This document shows, in pieces, positions 43,701 through 48,272 of a stretch of DNA of 48,272 nucleotides. The stretch spans positions 1 to 48,272 of the forward strand of contig CANQSW010000001.1 of the NCBI GenBank assembly GCA_947626615.1, in the 5' to 3' direction. Made by a program: the position numbers and the translations under genes. The first letter of the stretch is position 1, and every line of letters starts with the position of its first letter. Source of the stretch: an uncultured Peptococcaceae bacterium (GTDB lineage: Bacteria; Bacillota; Dehalobacteriia; UBA4068; UBA4997). The notes below the pieces were generated by a model that was not told the DNA's origin, searched no databases, and worked only from the letters and a program-made list of their open reading frames with translations.

Positions 43701-44261
43701 CTTGCGCATACGGTCGATACGCACGTAAACGTAACCGTTGGCGTCGCTTTCAAATTCCAGCCAGGCGCCGCGGTTGGGTATCAGCGTGCTGGTGAACAGC
43801 TTCGCGCCGTTCACGTCCGTTTCCGCATTGAAATACGCGCCGGGCGAGCGCACCAGCTGGCTCACCACCACGCGCTTGGCGCCGTTGATGACGAAAGAAC
43901 CGTTGGCGGTCATCAGCGGAAAATCGCCCATAAAAATTTCCTGCTCTTTGAGCTCGCCCGTCTCCTTGTTGATCAGGCGCACGCTCACCTTAAGCGGCGC
44001 GGCATAGCTGACGCCGCGCTCCTCGCACTCGTCCAGTTGATACTTCGGCTTCCCCAGGGAATAGCCAACGTAATCCAACACCAGACTGCCGATAGAATTT
44101 TGGATAGGGAAAACGTCCTCAAAAATCTCGTGCAGGCCGGTGTCCAAAAACCATTGATAAGAGTTGCGCTGCACGTCGATCAGATTGGGCATCTCCATGA
44201 TCTGATGATTGCGGGCGTAGCTGCGTCTTTCAATGATCGTACCGGTTGCGGCTTTTTCCAA
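40710..44261 (-). CDS. rpoB: RNA polymerase subunit beta
   Basis: Product of about 1,183 aa. The rifampicin-pocket region ([34 protein letters not shown]) and the C-terminal [20 protein letters not shown] are intact. An acidic Asp/Glu-rich tail of about 90 residues ends the protein. TTG 44261 is used since GAGGGG lies 8 bases upstream; the GTG at 44270 overlaps that site. rplJ and rplL are not upstream; the gene has its own promoter about 400 bases away. Confidence 0.97.
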   Translation of the reverse strand: [1183 protein letters not shown]

Positions 44262-44668
44262 AATATTCACCCCTCAAAACAGAAAAATACGACGTTGTGC
44301 CACGCGCAGAGCCGGGCCGCGCCGGCGTTTGGGCAAGCCAAAATTGGTGCAGCGAATGTTCCGCCCACCAATATGCAGCAAAAATTATTTATTTTTGGCC
44401 CAACCGCCAAGCAAGAGCATAGTGCAAAAGGAACACCTCAAGCGTCGCCAATGCGCGTACTGAATTGCCGAAGCCCCTCAAAAAATTTCTCGGGACGGGC
44501 CGCGCGGAGGCCGGGCCGAAAGCCCCGCCGCTCAGGTCGAACCGCACCCAAAGCCGATTTTTACGTCGCTTACCCGCGGTTTTCCCCGATTCCGCCGCCC
44601 AAAAGCGGTATTTTGTCAGAAGAAAATGCTATAGGAGGAGATAATTCAAGCAATTTTATCAGATATAT
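44262..44668 (-). promoter_or_regulatory. Long 5' leader of rpoBC
   Basis: About 400 bases between the predicted start point and rpoB, GC-rich over 44460-44570 and with several potential hairpins (for example GGCGGGGCTTTCGGCCCGGCC near 44505-44535). No leader peptide or known riboswitch was recognised. A GGAGG-like AGGAGG at 44633-44638 lies on the plus strand but no gene follows closely. Confidence 0.45.
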
Positions 44669-44697
44669 ATCATACCATTTATTTAGCAGATAGTCAA
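44669..44697 (-). promoter_or_regulatory. rpoBC promoter
   Basis: TTGACT (44692-44697), 17 bases, TATGAT (44669-44674) with an extended TGG before the -10. Upstream of it is a hairpin ATATTGG/CCAATAT around 44725-44759 that may separate it from the divergent glycosylase gene. Confidence 0.75.
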
Positions 44698-44788
44698 TAA
44701 CTTCCGGGGATATTTTTTGCAATATTGGGCAGGTTTTTTGCCGCCCTTCGGCCAATATATGCAAAAACGCCGCCCGAAGGAGCAAAAT

Positions 44789-45292
44789 ATGAGCAAAACC
44801 ACCGTCTTTCACAACATCGCGCCGGTTTTCGCCGCTGATTCGCGCGTGCTGCTGCTCGGCACCATGCCCTCGCCGCAGAGCCGCCGGCAGGGCTTTTATT
44901 ACGGCCACCCGCAGAACCGCTTCTGGCCCACTCTGGCCGCGGTCTTTGACGCGCCCGCCCCGGCTCTGGACGATATCCCCGCCAAACGCCGCCTGCTGCT
45001 GGATAACCGTTTGGCGCTCTGGGACGTTCTGGCCGCCTGCGAGATCGCGGGCGCGGCGGACGGCTCTATCGCCGACCCTCGGCCCAACGATATCGCGGGC
45101 CTGCTTCGCCAGACCGAGATTTCGCGCGTTTTCTGCACCGGGCGGAAGGCCTGGCAGCTCTACCAAAAATTCTGCGCCGCCGCCTGCGGCATAGAAGCAG
45201 TCTGCCTCCCCTCCACCAGCCCGGCCAACCGCCGCGTCAGCGACGCCGAGCTGCTGGCGGCCTACCGGCAGATCAAGCAGGCGCTGCTTTGA
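44789..45292 (+). CDS. DNA-deoxyinosine glycosylase (UDG superfamily)
   Basis: Product of 167 aa. LLLGTMPSPQSRRQGFYYGH followed by PQNRFWPTLA (about 22-50) is the signature of the hypoxanthine/deoxyinosine UDG-fold subfamily, and the C-terminal LPSTSPANRR (about 143-152) forms the second active-site loop. The enzyme removes deaminated purines in base-excision repair (family knowledge). ATG 44789 follows GAAGGAG. Divergent from rpoB and 27 bases before the amidase. Confidence 0.88.
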   Translation: MSKTTVFHNIAPVFAADSRVLLLGTMPSPQSRRQGFYYGHPQNRFWPTLAAVFDAPAPALDDIPAKRRLLLDNRLALWDVLAACEIAGAADGSIADPRPNDIAGLLRQTEISRVFCTGRKAWQLYQKFCAAACGIEAVCLPSTSPANRRVSDAELLAAYRQIKQALL

Positions 45293-45319
45293 AGCATATT
45301 TCCCCAAAAGGTGCACAAT

Positions 45320-47128
45320 ATGAAAAAACTTTTCTATCTTACGACTATGCTCGCGCTGCTGTTGGCGCTGCCGGCGCAGACACTGGCCTACGCCTTCTAC
45401 CCCGTGGCGCAGGATATAATCCTCACCGCCCCTGCGGACGGTACTGCGACCACGGCCGCAGCTATCAGCCTGCTCGGCGCGGCAGACCCCGCCAAGCCGC
45501 TCTATCTGGACGGCCGGCCCGTCGCCCTGACGGCGCACGGCTTTTTCACCGCCCGCGTCGAGCTTGCCCTTGGCGAGAACACGTTCACGCTCACGCAGGG
45601 CGATAACAGCAAAACTCTGCGCGTGATCCGCCGCGAACCCCGGCCCCAGCCGCCGGCCAGCCCGGAACGCTTCGTCAGTTTTGACGCGCCCCTCTGGGGC
45701 ACGGTCACGGCGGACAATATCACGCACCGCAGCCGCCCCGATTCGTCGCAGACGCTGCTGAACGCGCTCGCCCAAGGCACGCTCTGCCGCGCCGTCGGCG
45801 CTTACGGCGACTATTACTGCCTGGCCGACGGCACGTTCATCTTCCAGAATAATCTGGCGGAATGTGAACCCCCGGCGGAGGCGGTCGCCACGCTGCAAGA
45901 AGTGACGCTGACGGCGCAGACCGCCGCCCGCTGCACGGAGGTGAACCTGCTGCTCTCGCGCCCGACGCTATACGCGCTGACAGACGGCACGGACGCTTTC
46001 ACTATAACGCTCTATGACTGCACGGGCGAGATCGCGCCGGAATTGCCCGCCAACCCGCTGTTCGACGCGGCCACGGTGACAGCGGGCGAAGATAACGTCC
46101 TAACGCTGCAGCTGCAGAAAAAAAGCGCCGCAGAGATCTGCGGCTGGGCGGCCGAATGGCGCGGCGATTATCTGGTCGTCAGCCTAAAGCTGCGGCCCGC
46201 TGTAAAAGGCGGCGAGCTGCTCGCCCCCGACCTCACCGGCGCGGTCGTCCTGCTGGACGCCGGCCACGGCGGCAGCGACGGCGGCGCGCTTGGCCCCGGC
46301 GGCACGCTCGGCCCGCAGGAGAAGCACATCAACCTCGCTATCGCTAAATATACCAAAGCCCGGCTGGAGCAGCTCGGCGCCGCCGTCATCATGACGCGGA
46401 GCGATGACAAAGCCGTTTCCCTAAACGACCGCGTGACGCAGATATTGGACGCCAAGCCGGATCTCAGCATCTCCATACACAGCAACTCGCTGGAGGCCAC
46501 GGCCGATTATGCCGCCGCCAGCGGCAGCTTCGTTTATTACACCTACGATACTTCGTTTGAGGCGGCCCGGCAGGTCGCCGCGGCGCTCGCCCGGCTGGAC
46601 GCGGCCAACCACGCAAACCCCGTCCGCTCCAATCTGGCGCTGACACGGATAGAGAGCTGCCCCGCCATTTTGGTGGAAAACGCTTTTATGTCCAACCCGG
46701 CGGATTATGAGCAAATGCTGCAAACGGATTACCAGCAACGCTTCGGAGTGGCGCTGGCCGACACCGCCGCGGCTTATCTTCTGCAAAAATCTATTATCAG
46801 CACCAATATCGCCGCCAGCAGGCCGATAAACAGCGTGTCGAACGGCAGCGAGAGCAGATTGCCGCACAGCATAACGGCCACGCCGAGGCAGCTGGACGAC
46901 ACGGCCGCGCCCGGGCGTATCCGCCCCGGCCAGAACAGAGCCGTGGTCATCGGGGCGAGCAGCACCACGGCGCGCAGCCCCATAGACATCGAACCCCAGC
47001 CCAGTATCGCCGAGCCGGCGTTGCCCAGCGTGAAGGCCGCCGAGATGATAAGCGAGGCCAGAATGATCCCGCGCGAGACGGCCAGCAGCTTTTTGCCGTC
47101 CGCCTTGGGGTCGATGAACTCGCGATAG
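45320..47128 (+). CDS. Secreted N-acetylmuramoyl-L-alanine amidase (Amidase_3)
   Basis: Open frame of 602 aa. Signal peptide MKKLFYLTTMLALLLALPAQ, then a beta-rich N-terminal half (about 30-300) with an SH3-like segment, then an Amidase_3 domain (about 305-490): LLDAGHGGSDGGALG (first His), PQEKHINL (Glu), ISIHSNSLEA (second His) and LVENAFMSNP (catalytic Glu). It cleaves peptide stems from peptidoglycan. The domain ends near 46790, but the frame runs on for about 110 residues antisense to the symporter gene; that tail is Ser/Ala/Pro-rich and unlike the family. Confidence 0.9.
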   Translation: MKKLFYLTTMLALLLALPAQTLAYAFYPVAQDIILTAPADGTATTAAAISLLGAADPAKPLYLDGRPVALTAHGFFTARVELALGENTFTLTQGDNSKTLRVIRREPRPQPPASPERFVSFDAPLWGTVTADNITHRSRPDSSQTLLNALAQGTLCRAVGAYGDYYCLADGTFIFQNNLAECEPPAEAVATLQEVTLTAQTAARCTEVNLLLSRPTLYALTDGTDAFTITLYDCTGEIAPELPANPLFDAATVTAGEDNVLTLQLQKKSAAEICGWAAEWRGDYLVVSLKLRPAVKGGELLAPDLTGAVVLLDAGHGGSDGGALGPGGTLGPQEKHINLAIAKYTKARLEQLGAAVIMTRSDDKAVSLNDRVTQILDAKPDLSISIHSNSLEATADYAAASGSFVYYTYDTSFEAARQVAAALARLDAANHANPVRSNLALTRIESCPAILVENAFMSNPADYEQMLQTDYQQRFGVALADTAAAYLLQKSIISTNIAASRPINSVSNGSESRLPHSITATPRQLDDTAAPGRIRPGQNRAVVIGASSTTARSPIDIEPQPSIAEPALPSVKAAEMISEARMIPRETASSFLPSALGSMNSR

Positions 47129-48141
47129 ATATCGCTGCTGATGATCGTGCCAAAGCCCAGCGCCATGCCGCTGCCCGTGCCGGCCACGGTGATCAGCAGC
47201 GTAGCCAGCGCCACCCCGGCCAAGGGCGCGGGCAAATATTGCAGGATAAAATCGGGGAACGCCCCGGCCGCCGCCATAGCCGGGAAATTCGCGCGCATAT
47301 AAAGCCCCACCAGCACGCTGAAGAAGCCCACCGGCAGAGCCAGCGCCGCCGCCAGCAGGCAGCCGCGCACGGCCGCCCGGTTGCTTTTGCCGATCATCAC
47401 GGCCTGCACGTACGTCTGGGTGGAGATGATGCCGAGCGCCACATTGAAGCACATACCAAGGTCCGTACCGACGCCGCGCGAAAGCAGGTTAAAATACTGC
47501 TCGGCCGGCAGAGCCCGCCAAAAGCCGCCGAAGCCTCCCTGCATCATCAGCGCCAACACGCCGCAGACGATAGCCGTCAGATACAGCAGCGTCAGCTTCA
47601 CCATGCCGAGCAGGCCGCTGCCCTTGATGCCGCCGAACAGGCCGTAGCAGACCATGATGACGACGCTGACCAGCGAGCAGGTAAGCGGCGAGAAGCCGAA
47701 CATCGAGCCCAAAAGCGCGTTGGCCGCCAATATCTGCGCCACGATGTTCAGCACGATGCCGATACCGGTCAGAACCGAGGTCACCAGCCCCGCCGTCCGG
47801 CCGTATTCCGCGCTGATTATCTCCTGTATCGTCATGCAGTCGCTCTGCCGCACGGGCTTAGCGTAGATCCAGGCCAAAAGCAGGCAGCCCAGGGCCGAGC
47901 CCAGCGTGAACCACCAGGCCGAAAAGCCGTGGGAAAACGCGCCCTCCGCCGTGCCGATGGTGGAGCTGCCGCCGATCATCGTGCCGGTTATGGTGGCGGC
48001 CACCAGCACCGCCCCGGCGCTTTTGCCGCCGGTGTTGAAATCCGCCGCGTTTTTCACCTTGCGGCCGGAAAGCACCCCCAGCGTCATGATCACGGCCAAA
48101 GTCGCCACGATGCTCACGATATGCCCCGCAGTCAAGGCCAT
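46774..48141 (-). CDS. Sodium/solute symporter family (SSS) protein
   Basis: Product of 455 aa with about twelve to thirteen membrane helices. GGSSTIGTAEGAFSHGFSAW, the GLFGGIKGSGLLGMVKLTLL region and LLITVAGTGSGMALGFGTII are typical of SSS transporters; the substrate cannot be read from the sequence. GGAGGAGG precedes ATG 48141. It converges on the amidase and overlaps its 3' end by 355 bases. Confidence 0.9.
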   Translation of the reverse strand: MALTAGHIVSIVATLAVIMTLGVLSGRKVKNAADFNTGGKSAGAVLVAATITGTMIGGSSTIGTAEGAFSHGFSAWWFTLGSALGCLLLAWIYAKPVRQSDCMTIQEIISAEYGRTAGLVTSVLTGIGIVLNIVAQILAANALLGSMFGFSPLTCSLVSVVIMVCYGLFGGIKGSGLLGMVKLTLLYLTAIVCGVLALMMQGGFGGFWRALPAEQYFNLLSRGVGTDLGMCFNVALGIISTQTYVQAVMIGKSNRAAVRGCLLAAALALPVGFFSVLVGLYMRANFPAMAAAGAFPDFILQYLPAPLAGVALATLLITVAGTGSGMALGFGTIISSDIYREFIDPKADGKKLLAVSRGIILASLIISAAFTLGNAGSAILGWGSMSMGLRAVVLLAPMTTALFWPGRIRPGAAVSSSCLGVAVMLCGNLLSLPFDTLFIGLLAAILVLIIDFCRR

Positions 48142-48144
48142 AGC

Positions 48145-48272
48145 TCAAACCTCCTCCATCTGCCGGGCGCGCCGGTATTCCTCGTATTGGCTGAAGATCA
48201 TCTTCACGGCCGAGCCGAGCGCCTTTTTCAGCGGGCCGAAATATACCCCCTCCAGCAGCCGCAGCAGCTCGT
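48145..48272 (-). CDS. C-terminal end of an unidentified protein
   Basis: Only the last 41 codons are in the window: ELLRLLEGVYFGPLKKALGS ... EYRRARQMEEV, stop at 48145-48147. It ends 3 bases before the symporter start and holds that gene's ribosome site, so the two form an operon. The helical, charged sequence is not recognised. Confidence 0.65.
   Translation of the reverse strand, partial: ELLRLLEGVYFGPLKKALGSAVKMIFSQYEEYRRARQMEEV

Noticed and set aside
41682..44693. 1003-aa plus-strand frame over rpoB
   Set aside because: Antisense shadow of rpoB; no domain or signal recognised.
44570..45898. 442-aa minus-strand open frame across the glycosylase and amidase genes
   Set aside because: It is antisense to two recognisable plus-strand genes in high-GC DNA, has no family features and no convincing ribosome site.

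Overview
The window is a chromosomal stretch of a Bacillota bacterium. Clostridia or Negativicutes fit best, because of the single-direction S10-spc-alpha and str ribosomal clusters, a KOW RNA-binding gene between map and infA, zinc-type S14 and L36, and S-layer-homology (SLH) proteins. No rRNA or tRNA gene was recognised, and almost everything is on the minus strand. Read in the direction of transcription (high to low coordinates), the backbone is: a divergent block at 44.8-48.3 kb (deoxyinosine glycosylase, cell-wall amidase, sodium/solute symporter); rpoB-rpoC with its own promoter and terminator; two related lipoproteins; an L7Ae-type protein followed by rpsL-rpsG-fusA-tuf from a near-consensus promoter; a non-ribosomal block; then rpsJ-rplC-rplD-rplW-rplB-rpsS-rplV-rpsC-rplP-rpmC-rpsQ-rplN-rplX-rplE-rpsN-rpsH-rplF-rplR-rpsE-rpmD-rplO-secY-adk-map-KOW-infA-rpmJ-rpsM-rpsK-rpsD, cut off by the window start.

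The surprise is 14.8-30.2 kb. Between tuf and rpsJ, normally close neighbours in related bacteria, sits about 15.2 kb of mostly AT-richer DNA. It is bounded by two identical 75-bp direct repeats (14838-14912 and 30085-30159), each folding into a terminator-like hairpin. Inside are: (i) a divergently controlled cassette of a small Xre regulator against a 62-aa protein, a DUF4190 membrane protein and an Lgt-like enzyme, with symmetrical promoters carrying inverted repeats over both -35 boxes; (ii) a 1.1-kb gap with no recognisable gene; (iii) a cluster of zinc-ribbon envelope proteins: a Cys-rich lipoprotein, a coiled-coil protein with three ribbons, a small membrane protein that may be frameshifted, a 934-aa membrane protein joining a ribbon, a caspase-fold-like His/Cys region and a von Willebrand A domain, and two more ribbon-plus-one-TM proteins with extracytoplasmic domains; (iv) two secreted SLH proteins, one with Cys/His-rich repeats and one with a CAP domain.

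The best candidate for an undescribed system is the zinc-ribbon/TM cluster with the putative clan-CD peptidase plus vWA protein and the neighbouring SLH surface proteins. It looks like a cell-envelope module with a shared cytoplasmic handle (CxxC...CxxC) and varied outer-face domains; this is inference from architecture and neighbourhood. Secondary candidates are RNA elements: the 75-bp repeat with two mutually exclusive pairings, a terminator-containing leader in front of a DUF2798 gene, structured spacers at rpsJ/rplC and rplF/rplR, and an apparent 400-nt rpoBC leader. Start codons were assigned from Shine-Dalgarno (SD) spacing; several (secY, rpsL, rplR, rpoB, xre) appear to be TTG.
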